A DNA stretch of 64,000 nucleotides from an uncultured Eubacteriales bacterium (GTDB lineage: Bacteria > Bacillota > Clostridia > Christensenellales > Borkfalkiaceae): positions 124,001 to 188,000 of the forward strand of contig CACXGN010000001.1 of the NCBI GenBank assembly GCA_902767225.1, written 5' to 3'. The notes beneath the pieces were generated by a model. The model did no database searches. It saw nothing but the letters and a program-made list of their open reading frames with translations, and had not been told where the DNA came from. Each line of letters starts with the position of its first letter. Within the stretch, counting starts at the first letter, position 1. Shown here piece after piece: positions 38,460 to 47,095 of the stretch. Both the position numbers and the translations under genes were made by a program.

Positions 38460-41400
38460 TGGAAGGCAAAAAAACACAATTAAAAGAAGAACAGTTACAG
38501 GTAATAAACCATAACGAAGGAGACTTGATAGTTTCCGCTTCCGCAGGGAGCGGGAAGACTTTCGTTATGATCGAAAGGCTTATAAGGCTTATCTGCGAAA
38601 AAAAGGCGGACGTTTCGGAAATTTTGGCTGTAACCTACACCGAGTCTGCGGCGGCGGAGATGAAGGCAAAACTTAAAGCGGCGCTTGAAAAAAGGCTAAA
38701 AGAAGCGCCCGACGCGTTTTTAACCGAACAGTTCAATAAAATTGCGTATTCGGATATATCCACGGTAGACTCTTTTTGTTCAAGGCTTATAAGAAGATAT
38801 TTCTTCAAGATAGGTTGCGCCCCCGATTACCGCATAGCGGACGATAAGATCGCCGCGCCCTTAAAAGCCCTTGCGATAGATAAAACTTTCAGGGAATTTT
38901 ACGAAAAAAAAGATCCCGAATTTTTAAAGGTAGTTGAAAGGCACACTTCCGCCCGCTCGGACGAAGGACTTAAAGGGCTTGTTCTCGGCATATATAATTT
39001 CTGTTCTACCGAAGCCGATCCCGAAAAACTTTTAAATGCGTCGGATAAATACTACACGGAAGAAGGTTGCCGTGAACTTAGTGATAACTTACTAATCGGA
39101 TATATGCAAAAGTTCGACGGGTTTTATAACGACTTTAAATCTGCGAAAGATAAGTTTTCTTCTTGTGGCTTAAAAAAGGGCGAAGCGTTCTGCGACGCCT
39201 ATTTAGGGCTTATAGATAGTCTTAAAGGTTGCAAAGATCTATCTAAAATGGTGGAAATATTTGGCGGATTCTATTATAAAACCGAATTTGAAAGTAAACT
39301 TACGGGCGACGCGCGCGACTTACAGGAAAGCGTTAAAAAGAAAAAAGCTGCCCTTTTGAAGTTAAAAGAAAAAATCGCCGTTCAATCTAAGTTGATTTCG
39401 GATTTTAAGGATAATTACGTTGAATATTATAAACACACCAAAGTCATTGCCGAGTTGGTAAAATCTTTTAGCGCAAACTTTTCCGCAGCAAAACGGGAAG
39501 AAAACCTTTTGGACTTTGCGGATATAGAAAGATTTGCACTTGAAATTTTAAAAGACGAGTCGGCAAGAGAAGAAATAAAGAACAAATATAAATACGTGTT
39601 TATCGACGAATATCAAGACGTAAACGGGCTTCAAGAAGAGATATTGAACCATATCAAAAAGGACAACCTGTTTATGGTCGGCGACGTTAAACAGAGTATT
39701 TACGGGTTTCGTGGCTGCCGATATGAATTCTTTGCCGAAAAGTATAAAAAGATGTCGTGCGAAAAAGATCAGGCGATTACGCTTAATTATAACTTCCGTT
39801 CGGCAAGCGCTGTCATAGACCTTGTAAATGAAATATTCTCTTTCTCGATGAAAAAAGAACTGTTCGGGGAAGATTATTCAAAGAGCAGTAAACTAATCTC
39901 AGGCGGGATATATCCTGATGGCGCTGTCGGTAGAGCGCAGATACATATGTATTGCACCAAAGAAAAACGGAATACCGCCGCCGAAGAACCGAGAATATAC
40001 GACGTTTTGGAAGAGATAAGGGGCGAAGAAGAAGACGAAATTTCCAAAAGCGCCGCGCTTATTGTGAAAATTATAGAAGAAGAACTTGAAAAAAATTATT
40101 ACGACCCGAAAGAGAAAAAGTTTAAGCCGGTAACTAAAAAAGATATAACCGTGCTATCGAGAAACGCGAAAACGTCTTACGTTTCTTCTATCGTTAAGGG
40201 TCTTATAAGGCGCAATATAGACGTGGTAAGCCCTATTGCCGAACAGGTGGTAAACTATCCCGAAGTTAAAACGCTTATAGCCTTTTTGAAACTTTTGGAC
40301 TGCTATTCGGACGACGTGTCTCTTGCGACCGTTATGAAAAGCCCGATAGGCAATTTTACAGATGAAGACTTTGCTTCTATCTGCTTTTTGTATTCGGACG
40401 AAGTAAAAGACCGCCCAAGAAACTGGGGGTTTGCCGACGCGTATTTTTACGCGCTTAATAACGCTTCAGAAGAACTTATTAAAAGGCTTTCGGAGTTTGA
40501 CGGATATATTAAAAAGATGCGGTTTTTGTCCGACTTTAAGAGCGCGCACGATATTTTGGATAAACTTCTTAGCGACAAGCATTTGGAAGAATTTTACTTT
40601 GCCGATAAGGGCGGAGAGATGAAAGTCGGAAGGATGCGCGCCTTTATAGCGGCTTCGATCTCGGGCGATAAATACTATACCGTTAAAGAGTTTATCGAAT
40701 ACGTTAAATCGGACGGAGAAAATATAACGTTTGAATTTACCGGCGGGGAAGATGCTGTAAAGGTAATGACGATACACGCATCAAAAGGGCTTGAATTTCC
40801 CGTCGTTATAGTTTGCGGGCTTGAAAAAAAAGAAAACGATAAAGACGCGAAAGGGCAGGTCATAACGGATAGAAAATACGGCTTGGCGGTCAAGAAGTTC
40901 GACGAAGAAAAAATGACCGTGGGCGATACCTTGCTTACACATGCCGTTAAAGAAAGGTTTGCAGAAAACTTAATAAAAGAAGAACTTATGCTGTTTTACG
41001 TTGCTTTAACGCGTGCGACTTACTCATTGCACTTAACTTATAAGGCGGCAAAAGACGATAGGACGGACGAGTTTACGGGCGCCGAAAAATACTGGCATTA
41101 TATCCCGAAAAGTCTTCCGGTTATTGAGCATACGGACGAGGAGTTTTACCTTATAAACACCCCTAAATCCGTCCGAAAAGTTTTGATTTCAAAGCAAGAC
41201 GAAGAAGTTAAAAAGATTATGGATAAAAATTATTCATTTTCTTATCCGTTTATTGCGGACACGACCTTGCCCTTAAAGAGCAGCGTTTCGGAGATACTTT
41301 CAGAAAGGAACGATAATACGCCCGTTCTTTCGATGTTCGACGAAGAAAGTGCCGTTTCCACCGACAAAGAACGCGGAATAATAGCGCATAAGTTTATGGA

Positions 41401-41848
41401 ATATTACGATATAGTTTCGCTTCCTTCCGTATACGATAGTGCAAAAGAACTTGTAAAAAGGGGCGTTTTAACCGAAAAAGATTTAGAGAAAATCGACCTA
41501 TCTAAGATAGAAAGGTGCATTAAAAGCGGGGCGTTTGGCGGCGCTGGTAAAATGAGTGATTACCGCGAAAAAGCCTTTATAGTAAATCTTCCCGCAAAAG
41601 ACGTTTTAGGATCTGAAAGCGCGGGCAAAGTGCTTATTCAAGGCGTTATCGACCTACTGTTAACCGACGGAAAAACGGCTAAAATAATCGACTATAAGTA
41701 TTCCAAAAAGTCTGCGGAAGGACTATATAAAACTTATAAAGATCAACTCCGCATCTACGCATTGGCGACCGAAAAAATATTAAACGTTAAGGTTACCGAA
41801 AAGGTCATATTAAACCTTGTTTCGGGCGAGAGCGTGGTTATAGACTAA
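38459..41848 (+). CDS. addA: ATP-dependent helicase/nuclease subunit AddA
   Basis: 1129 aa SF1A helicase with a nuclease domain, partner of AddB. Walker A Ser-Ala-Ser-Ala-Gly-Ser-Gly-Lys-Thr (~25-33), motif II Phe-Ile-Asp-Glu-Tyr-Gln-Asp (~380), motif III-type Gly-Asp-Val-Lys-Gln-Ser-Ile-Tyr-Gly-Phe-Arg (~407), motif V-like Thr-Ile-His-Ala-Ser-Lys-Gly-Leu-Glu-Phe-Pro (~770), and the C-terminal nuclease Gly-Val-Ile-Asp-Leu-Leu ... Ile-Ile-Asp-Tyr-Lys (~1062-1080). The start codon overlaps the addB stop by one base, giving coupled translation. No terminator is clear downstream. Confidence 0.95.
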   Translation: MEGKKTQLKEEQLQVINHNEGDLIVSASAGSGKTFVMIERLIRLICEKKADVSEILAVTYTESAAAEMKAKLKAALEKRLKEAPDAFLTEQFNKIAYSDISTVDSFCSRLIRRYFFKIGCAPDYRIADDKIAAPLKALAIDKTFREFYEKKDPEFLKVVERHTSARSDEGLKGLVLGIYNFCSTEADPEKLLNASDKYYTEEGCRELSDNLLIGYMQKFDGFYNDFKSAKDKFSSCGLKKGEAFCDAYLGLIDSLKGCKDLSKMVEIFGGFYYKTEFESKLTGDARDLQESVKKKKAALLKLKEKIAVQSKLISDFKDNYVEYYKHTKVIAELVKSFSANFSAAKREENLLDFADIERFALEILKDESAREEIKNKYKYVFIDEYQDVNGLQEEILNHIKKDNLFMVGDVKQSIYGFRGCRYEFFAEKYKKMSCEKDQAITLNYNFRSASAVIDLVNEIFSFSMKKELFGEDYSKSSKLISGGIYPDGAVGRAQIHMYCTKEKRNTAAEEPRIYDVLEEIRGEEEDEISKSAALIVKIIEEELEKNYYDPKEKKFKPVTKKDITVLSRNAKTSYVSSIVKGLIRRNIDVVSPIAEQVVNYPEVKTLIAFLKLLDCYSDDVSLATVMKSPIGNFTDEDFASICFLYSDEVKDRPRNWGFADAYFYALNNASEELIKRLSEFDGYIKKMRFLSDFKSAHDILDKLLSDKHLEEFYFADKGGEMKVGRMRAFIAASISGDKYYTVKEFIEYVKSDGENITFEFTGGEDAVKVMTIHASKGLEFPVVIVCGLEKKENDKDAKGQVITDRKYGLAVKKFDEEKMTVGDTLLTHAVKERFAENLIKEELMLFYVALTRATYSLHLTYKAAKDDRTDEFTGAEKYWHYIPKSLPVIEHTDEEFYLINTPKSVRKVLISKQDEEVKKIMDKNYSFSYPFIADTTLPLKSSVSEILSERNDNTPVLSMFDEESAVSTDKERGIIAHKFMEYYDIVSLPSVYDSAKELVKRGVLTEKDLEKIDLSKIERCIKSGAFGGAGKMSDYREKAFIVNLPAKDVLGSESAGKVLIQGVIDLLLTDGKTAKIIDYKYSKKSAEGLYKTYKDQLRIYALATEKILNVKVTEKVILNLVSGESVVID

Positions 41849-41921
41849 ATAAGTTAATATTCGCCAAAACTTTCGTAAATATTAAAAAAAGTGCGATGTA
41901 TCGTATAAAAAAGGAGTTATT

Positions 41922-42578
41922 ATGACGCACACACTTTTCGACTGGTCTGAAAATCTGACCGTGGCTCTGGGGCAAGACGTTATTTTTTATCTTTCCGCAG
42001 GGCTTATTTTTTGCCTTTTTATTATTCTTTCCGCATTAAAACTTTTTTTCGGAAAGCAAATAAGATCCATTTATTTTATTGTATCCGGAACGGTTATAGC
42101 CATAGAGAGCGCAATAACCCTTTCGGCGGGAATATCCGTTTTGTTTTACGCAGTTTTGTCCGCTGCGGTATCTTTGCTGCTTTTTATTCCGTATGTGCTT
42201 ATACCCAAAAAGAAAGAAATTCGGTATAACGCGCAAAAAGAGTTTATTCGCTATATCGACGGCGAAATAAAAAAAGAAAAGGAAAAAGGGGAAGAAACTG
42301 TAAAACGGGATAGACAGACCGCCCCCGCCGTAAGATTTAAGGTAGAACCCGAACGGCAAAAAACGGCGTCCTCTCCCGAAGTGGATTTTACGCACGTTAA
42401 AAACGTTATCGATCGGCTTTCGTATTACGACCTTTCTCCGTCGGATAAAAAGCAGATCAAAAACCTTTCGGAAACAGTTGCGCTTGCCGAAAACTACGGT
42501 TATAGCGTGGAGCTTAAAGAAAAAATAAACGACGGGCTGGGCATGCTTTTAAAAATAATGTCAAAATATAAAGTTTGA
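41922..42578 (+). CDS. Membrane protein of unknown function with soluble C-terminus
   Basis: 218 aa, not recognised. Three hydrophobic segments fill about residues 18-95 (Ile-Phe-Tyr-Leu-Ser-Ala-Gly-Leu-Ile-Phe first). They are followed by a highly charged Lys/Glu stretch (~100-145), likely coiled or disordered, and a C-terminal helical domain starting at Val-Asp-Phe-Thr-His-Val-Lys-Asn-Val-Ile. The cytoplasmic tail suggests a scaffold or regulator, but that is only inference. AAAGGAG precedes the ATG. Confidence 0.75.
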   Translation: MTHTLFDWSENLTVALGQDVIFYLSAGLIFCLFIILSALKLFFGKQIRSIYFIVSGTVIAIESAITLSAGISVLFYAVLSAAVSLLLFIPYVLIPKKKEIRYNAQKEFIRYIDGEIKKEKEKGEETVKRDRQTAPAVRFKVEPERQKTASSPEVDFTHVKNVIDRLSYYDLSPSDKKQIKNLSETVALAENYGYSVELKEKINDGLGMLLKIMSKYKV

Positions 42579-42580
42579 TC

Positions 42581-42609
42581 ACAAAAACTTTTCCTTATAG
42601 CATATTGTA
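42581..42609 (+). promoter_or_regulatory. Possible mother-cell sigma (E/K-like) promoter for the CotJC-like gene
   Basis: CATATTGTA (42601-42609) fits the CATAnnnTA -10 of sigma-K/E-type promoters, with AC 18 bp upstream (42581-42582). Spacing is one longer than usual. No sigma-A -35 is apparent. Confidence 0.35.
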
Positions 42610-42633
42610 AAGAAAAACGCTTGGGGGGAAGTT

Positions 42634-43140
42634 ATGCAACCTTTAATAGTAGATATGCCTTATCCGTCGCTATCGGGGATAGAAAAAAATCCAAAATACG
42701 TTAAACTTATCGAACAGGCATACGCAGGAAGGCACGGCGAACTGACGGCGATATTGCAATACGTTTACCAGTCTGTTTACTTTAAAAAAGAAGGTAAAGA
42801 CGGCACGGCGGATAAGATAATGCAAATAGCCGTCGCCGAGATGAAACATTTAAAAATCTTAGCGTCGCTCATTCTTGTGCTTGGAAAAGATCCTATCTAT
42901 GCCACTACGGGTTTTTTCGGTCCGTCTTTTTTCGACGCGTCTTTTGTGTCTTACTGTAAAAGTCCCAAAAAAATGCTTATAGACGATCTTTCGGACGAAC
43001 TTATCGCAATAGATTTTTATAAGTCGGCGGCGGAAGATATAAAAGACGAAAAGGTTGCCGCCGTTTTAAAAAGAATAATGCTCGACGAAGAGTTGCACGC
43101 CGTTATTCTAAAAGAAGAGATTTCCGCCTGTAAAGATTAG
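42634..43140 (+). CDS. Ferritin-like/CotJC-like diiron protein
   Basis: 168 aa, four-helix ferritin-like fold. Four carboxylate/His positions appear in order: Gly-Glu-Leu-Thr-Ala (~35), Ala-Glu-Met-Lys-His (~70), Asp-Glu-Leu-Ile-Ala (~125) and Asp-Glu-Glu-Leu-His (~153), i.e. E, ExxH, E, ExxH. The opening Leu-Ile-Glu-Gln-Ala-Tyr-Ala-Gly-x-x-Gly-Glu-Leu-Thr-Ala resembles spore-coat CotJC (manganese-catalase-like), but the protein is shorter. A GGGGGG-rich site precedes the ATG. Function could be metal-dependent peroxide defence; a rubrerythrin-type protein is the alternative. Confidence 0.72.
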   Translation: MQPLIVDMPYPSLSGIEKNPKYVKLIEQAYAGRHGELTAILQYVYQSVYFKKEGKDGTADKIMQIAVAEMKHLKILASLILVLGKDPIYATTGFFGPSFFDASFVSYCKSPKKMLIDDLSDELIAIDFYKSAAEDIKDEKVAAVLKRIMLDEELHAVILKEEISACKD

Positions 43141-43172
43141 CTGGTTTTAAAACTTAAAAATTACCGATAAAA

Positions 43173-43214
43173 ATTGGTTAAAGTATTGATTTTAACCGAT
43201 TCTTATTGTATAAT
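43173..43214 (+). promoter_or_regulatory. Promoter of cpsD-cpsB with an overlapping inverted repeat
   Basis: TTGATT (43186-43191), 17 bp, TATAAT (43209-43214). An inverted repeat, ATTGGTTAAA (43173-43182) and TTTAACCGAT (43191-43200), with one mismatch in ten, straddles the -35 and could be a repressor site. Confidence 0.6.
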
Positions 43215-43265
43215 TAATTTAAATGCAAACTCAAAGAGTGAAATAACGCATATTAGGAGTCTATA

Positions 43266-44138
43266 ATGGCACTTAAAAGAAAGAAGAAAACCAAGCACGA
43301 CAAAGTTGATAGAATTATCGTTACCGAAAATTCTCTTTCCAGCAAAGTTGAAGGGTATAATAGATTGAAAGATAATATCCTGTATCTTTCCGCAGACGGG
43401 AACAACAGGGTTTTGCAGATTGAATCGGCTGTTTCCCACGAAGGTAAAACGACTGTTGCGGCAAACCTTGCCGTAAGTTTGGGGCTTACCGATAAAAAGG
43501 TTGTAGTTGTAGATCTGGATTTCAGAAAACCGAGAGTTCAGCAGAGATTCAAAGTTTCTATCGATAACGGTATCGCCGAATATATCTTGGGCGTTTCCGA
43601 ACTTAAAGACATTATTAAGCCGACCAGATATAAAAACGTCAGCGTTATAACAAGGGGCGCTAAAATTTATAACGCGTCATTAGTATTCGTTGCGGAAAAG
43701 TTCAAAGAAATGATCAATACCTTGCGTAACGAATACGATTTCGTTATTTTAGACTGCGCGCCCGTTTTGCAAGTTTCGGACTTTATTCATATTTCGCAGA
43801 TATCGGACGGCGTTATATTCTTGGTTGCATATGCGGTAACCACCAGAAACCAAGTTACCGAAGCCGTTAAAGAACTAAGAAAGAACGGCGCTAACATCTT
43901 GGGCACGGTATTTTCTATGTATGATCCCAAAAAGGATAAAAGCTACGGCTACGGCAAGTATTACGGCAAAGGCTATAACTATTACAGTTACTATAAAGCG
44001 TATATTGACGACGACAATACGGACAGGCTGGAAGTTGACGAAAACTACGTTCCGCCCGTCGGGGTAGATCTTCCCACGGAAGAAAATGCCGCACTCGCTA
44101 CCGAAAAAGCGGCAACCGAAGAAAAAGAAACCAAGTAA
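43266..44138 (+). CDS. CpsD/CapB-type bacterial tyrosine kinase
   Basis: 290 aa BY-kinase that controls polysaccharide chain length and export. A basic N-terminus leads to Walker A Ser-Ala-Val-Ser-His-Glu-Gly-Lys-Thr (54-62; the usual Pro-Gly is replaced by Ser-His). Walker A-prime is Val-Val-Asp-Leu-Asp-Phe-Arg-Lys-Pro (~78) and Walker B is Val-Ile-Leu-Asp-Cys-Ala-Pro (~158). A tyrosine cluster with eleven or so Tyr lies near 226-247, the autophosphorylation tail, followed by an acidic extension. The cognate CpsB phosphatase is 25 bp downstream. No membrane adaptor (CpsC/Wzz) or glycosyltransferase cluster adjoins. Confidence 0.93.
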   Translation: MALKRKKKTKHDKVDRIIVTENSLSSKVEGYNRLKDNILYLSADGNNRVLQIESAVSHEGKTTVAANLAVSLGLTDKKVVVVDLDFRKPRVQQRFKVSIDNGIAEYILGVSELKDIIKPTRYKNVSVITRGAKIYNASLVFVAEKFKEMINTLRNEYDFVILDCAPVLQVSDFIHISQISDGVIFLVAYAVTTRNQVTEAVKELRKNGANILGTVFSMYDPKKDKSYGYGKYYGKGYNYYSYYKAYIDDDNTDRLEVDENYVPPVGVDLPTEENAALATEKAATEEKETK

Positions 44139-44163
44139 CGGAGAAAACGGTTAAAAGATTTTT

Positions 44164-44856
44164 ATGATCGATATTCACTCACACCTTATTCCGACGGTAG
44201 ACGACGGAAGCGAAACCGAAGAAATTTCGCTTAATATGGCGAAAGGATTATACGAGCAAGGGGTGACGGACGTTATATGTACGCCACACTTTACTAACGG
44301 TTATAAGGCGGAGTATGAAGAGATTACTAAACTTGCCGAAAAACTTAAAGCCGACTTAAAAGAAGCGGGCGTTCCGCTGAATATCTATCTCGGCAGAGAA
44401 ATTTTCGTTACCAAACTTACCAAGCAACAGTTAAAAGAATACGACAGGAAGTTTACCTTAAACGGCTCGGAATACGTTTTGATAGAATTCGATCTGGTAA
44501 ACCAGTCGGAGATTGCCGAAACGGTTTACGAGATAGCGAATATGGGATATATCCCGATAGTTGCACATATCGAAAGATACGAATACTGCACGTTAGACGA
44601 AGCGATAGAAGTTAAAGAGATGGGCGGCATGATTCAAGTCAACGCCGATTCGATCGCCGGCATCAGCAAAAAACTTCACCATAAGATGGTGAAAAAACTG
44701 TTTAAGAACGGACTTGTTGACTTTGTGGCAAGCGACTTGCACGACGGCAGAGATATCGTGATGCAAGACGCGTATAAAATAGTTAAAAGGAAGTTCGGCG
44801 AAGAAACTGCCGAAGAAGTCTTCTATAAAAACGCTAAAAAGATTTTGAAAGGTTAG
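44164..44856 (+). CDS. CpsB/CapC-type PHP tyrosine phosphatase
   Basis: 230 aa PHP-fold Mn-dependent phosphatase that dephosphorylates the CpsD tail. Metal-binding motifs: Met-Ile-Asp-Ile-His-Ser-His at the N-terminus, Asp-Asp-Gly (~17), Cys-Thr-Pro-His-Phe (~40), Ala-His-Ile-Glu-Arg (~138) and Ala-Ser-Asp-Leu-His (~193). Length is typical for CpsB/YwqE. The stop codon lies inside the downstream terminator. Together with CpsD it forms a complete kinase-phosphatase switch. Confidence 0.95.
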   Translation: MIDIHSHLIPTVDDGSETEEISLNMAKGLYEQGVTDVICTPHFTNGYKAEYEEITKLAEKLKADLKEAGVPLNIYLGREIFVTKLTKQQLKEYDRKFTLNGSEYVLIEFDLVNQSEIAETVYEIANMGYIPIVAHIERYEYCTLDEAIEVKEMGGMIQVNADSIAGISKKLHHKMVKKLFKNGLVDFVASDLHDGRDIVMQDAYKIVKRKFGEETAEEVFYKNAKKILKG

Positions 44857-44876
44857 ACGAACGTCTGACCTTTTTA
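44850..44876 (+). terminator. Terminator overlapping the CpsB stop codon
   Basis: AGGTTAGACG and CGTCTGACCT pair over 10 bp (one G-U), then TTTTTATT. The TAG stop (44854-44856) is in the 5' arm. Confidence 0.75.
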
Positions 44877-44888
44877 TTAGGATAAATT

Positions 44889-45593
44889 ATGGCAAAAAGA
44901 ATAATAGCGATAGGCGGCGGCGAAATCAAAAACAAAACCACTCTTAAAATTGACGAATATATTGCGAATTTAGCAAAAGCGCACGCTGGGGATACCCGCG
45001 CCACCGCGCTTTTTTTAGGCACGGCGTCTCACGATTCCATGCCTTATTTCAATTCGTTCAGAAAAACTTATACTTCTGTTTTCGATATTAAGGCGGAAGT
45101 CGCGCTTATCGTTTACGGCGAGATGAATATAGAGCATATAAGGGAAAAGTTTGAAAAGGCGGATATGATATATATCGGCGGCGGCGATACGGTTTTTATG
45201 CTCGAAAAATGGAAAGAAACGGGGCTGCTTAAAATGGTTATGGACGCGTATAATGCGGGCAAAATAATCTGCGGTCTTTCCGCCGGCGCCATTTGCTGGT
45301 TTAAGGATATGTATACCGACTTTGAGATAATGCGTGGGGAAAGCAGCGAATATACCTTTAAAAAGGGTATGGGGGTTTTAGACGGGCTTATGTGCCCGCA
45401 TTACGACGAAAGAAGAGAAGACTTTGCGAAAAACTTTTTATCAAGCGATTTTAATAGCGCGCTGTGCGTTGAAAATAACTGTGCGGTTGAATTTACAGAC
45501 GGCAAAATTTCAAACGTGATAAGCGCGGGCGGAAAGGCGTTTAACGTAGTAAAAAACGGCGGCAAGGTTACCGAAAAGGAAATTATTTTATGA
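44889..45593 (+). CDS. Peptidase E-like protein (S51 family)
   Basis: 234 aa, class-I glutamine-amidotransferase-like fold. The N-terminal Ala-Ile-Gly-Gly-Gly-Glu-Ile and Tyr-Ile-Gly-Gly-Gly-Asp-Thr (~97) are typical, and the nucleophile elbow is Gly-Leu-Ser-Ala-Gly-Ala (~135-140) with the catalytic Ser. Asp-Glu-Arg-Arg-Glu-Asp-Phe lies near 177. Peptidase E cleaves Asp-X dipeptides, but S51 homologues with other roles exist. It overlaps queH by four bases (ATGA), suggesting co-translation. Confidence 0.88.
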   Translation: MAKRIIAIGGGEIKNKTTLKIDEYIANLAKAHAGDTRATALFLGTASHDSMPYFNSFRKTYTSVFDIKAEVALIVYGEMNIEHIREKFEKADMIYIGGGDTVFMLEKWKETGLLKMVMDAYNAGKIICGLSAGAICWFKDMYTDFEIMRGESSEYTFKKGMGVLDGLMCPHYDERREDFAKNFLSSDFNSALCVENNCAVEFTDGKISNVISAGGKAFNVVKNGGKVTEKEIIL

Positions 45594-46186
45594 ATAAAAT
45601 AAATTACGACGCCGCCTTGCAAGATATAATAGAAGAAAATTTGCGACTTAATAAAAGACCTAAACTTTTGCTTCACAGTTGTTGCGCGCCGTGTTCTTCA
45701 ACCTGCATAGAGCGGCTTAAAGACGCTTTCGATCTGACCGTTTTTTATTATAACCCGAATATAGATACGGAAGCCGAATATTTATTAAGAGCAAAAGAGC
45801 AGCAACGCCTTTGCGAGAATTTGAACGTTAAAACGGTCGTTACTGATCACTTATCCGAAGAGTTTTATGCACAAGTTTCGGGGCTTGAAGGCGAGCCGGA
45901 GGGCGGCGCAAGGTGCATTAAGTGTTTTAACCTTAGGTTAAATAAAACGGCGCAATTTGCAAAAGAACACAGTTTTGATTTTTTTGCGACCACGCTTACT
46001 TTAAGTCCGCTTAAAAACAGCGAAAGAATAAACGGGATAGGGAAAGCCGTCGGCGAAAAGATAGGCGTAAAATACCTTCCGTCGGATTTTAAAAAGCGCA
46101 ACGGGTATTTAAGGTCTATTGAACTATCCAAAACGTATTCTCTTTACCGTCAAAATTATTGCGGTTGCGAGTTTTCTAAAAAATAA
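45590..46186 (+). CDS. queH: Epoxyqueuosine reductase QueH
   Basis: 198 aa. QueH performs the last step of queuosine synthesis on tRNA in organisms lacking QueG. Diagnostic cysteines: His-Ser-Cys-Cys-Ala-Pro-Cys-Ser (~30-37), Cys-Ile-Lys-Cys-Phe-Asn-Leu-Arg-Leu (~107) and Asn-Tyr-Cys-Gly-Cys-Glu-Phe-Ser near the C-terminus, which hold the Fe-S cluster and zinc/iron. Start overlaps the stop of the peptidase E gene. No other que genes are in the window. Confidence 0.94.
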   Translation: MNKINYDAALQDIIEENLRLNKRPKLLLHSCCAPCSSTCIERLKDAFDLTVFYYNPNIDTEAEYLLRAKEQQRLCENLNVKTVVTDHLSEEFYAQVSGLEGEPEGGARCIKCFNLRLNKTAQFAKEHSFDFFATTLTLSPLKNSERINGIGKAVGEKIGVKYLPSDFKKRNGYLRSIELSKTYSLYRQNYCGCEFSKK

Positions 46187-46210
46187 AAACCCACCTTTCG
46201 GCGGGCAAAA

Positions 46211-46240
46211 CAAAAAGCGGGGTAAAACCCCGCTTTTTGT
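46211..46240. terminator. Terminator between queH and ttcA-like gene
   Basis: AAAAAGCGGGG and CCCCGCTTTTT around TAAAA, flanked by A/T-runs; usable on both strands. A small CCCACC/GGCGGG hairpin precedes it. Confidence 0.87.
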
Positions 46241-46252
46241 TTTAGTGTTTTA

Positions 46253-46996
46253 TTAAAATTTATCGACTTCGCTTTCAAATTTATCGAACAGGTTATATCT
46301 ATCCGGGTGGATAAGCGCCGTGAACGCCATTTCGCGGACGTTAGGTATATCTTCGGATATTTTGCCGATAAGCGTTTTAACGTATTCACGTTTAGTGTAG
46401 TCGTTCGCGGGGCAGCAACTGTCCATAACGGGCAGATTTTTTGAATACGCTTTAATATCCGCTTCTTCTAAAAACAGCATGGGGCGGATAAGGGTAACGC
46501 CCGTTTTATCGAGATAACTTTTCGGGGCGAAGGTAGAAAGCCTGCCTTCAAAGAACATAGATAAAAACATGGTTTCGATCAAGTCGTCTTTATGGTGGCC
46601 AAGCGCCACCTTATTGCAACCCTTTTGCGCGGCAAGGCTATTTAAAGCCCCCTTTCTCATTTTAGAACAGAGCGCGCAAGGGCTGGTCTCTTTCCTTATA
46701 TCGAAAACGATTTTGCCGATTTCGGTATGTTCTATATAGTATTCTACGCCGAGTTCTTTGCAAAACGCCTGTATCGGTTTAAAGTCTTTATCCTGTTTTT
46801 CAAAAGCAAGATCGACGGTAATTGCAATAAGGTCGAATTTTTCGGGCGAAAACTTTTTATATTCCGCAAGGAGTTTTAATAGAGTTACGCTATCTTTTCC
46901 GCCTGAAACGCCGACGGCAATCTTATCGCCGTCTTTAATAAGTTTATATTGATTGATCGCTTTTCTTAGTGCCGACAGCATTTTTTGAGTAGTCAT
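46253..46996 (-). CDS. TtcA/TtuA-like tRNA thiolation ATPase
   Basis: 247 aa PP-loop ATPase: Gly-Val-Ser-Gly-Gly-Lys-Asp-Ser (~29-36) binds ATP. The Cys-x-x-Cys pair is Pro-Cys-Ala-Leu-Cys (~111-114), followed by Leu-Gly-His-His-Lys-Asp-Asp (~132), and a later Cys-Cys pair (Asp-Ser-Cys-Cys-Pro) lies near 192. These match TtcA-type enzymes that add sulfur at C32 of tRNA with a 4Fe-4S cluster; the Firmicute YtqA/TtuA-like variants cannot be excluded. A strong GGGAGGG site precedes the ATG on the minus strand. Confidence 0.87.
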   Translation of the reverse strand: MTTQKMLSALRKAINQYKLIKDGDKIAVGVSGGKDSVTLLKLLAEYKKFSPEKFDLIAITVDLAFEKQDKDFKPIQAFCKELGVEYYIEHTEIGKIVFDIRKETSPCALCSKMRKGALNSLAAQKGCNKVALGHHKDDLIETMFLSMFFEGRLSTFAPKSYLDKTGVTLIRPMLFLEEADIKAYSKNLPVMDSCCPANDYTKREYVKTLIGKISEDIPNVREMAFTALIHPDRYNLFDKFESEVDKF

Positions 46997-47095
46997 GTTC
47001 CCTCCCTTTATTTTACGGCAAAATTTTCGTTTGCTTTTTTTATGTAATTATATTATACTTAATTATAATCAAATTTCAAGACCTTTGGAGAAATT

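Noticed and set aside
37875..38477. 200-codon minus-strand frame across the addB-addA junction
   Set aside because: Antisense shadow with Phe/Arg-rich low-complexity composition; addB and addA motifs are intact on the plus strand.
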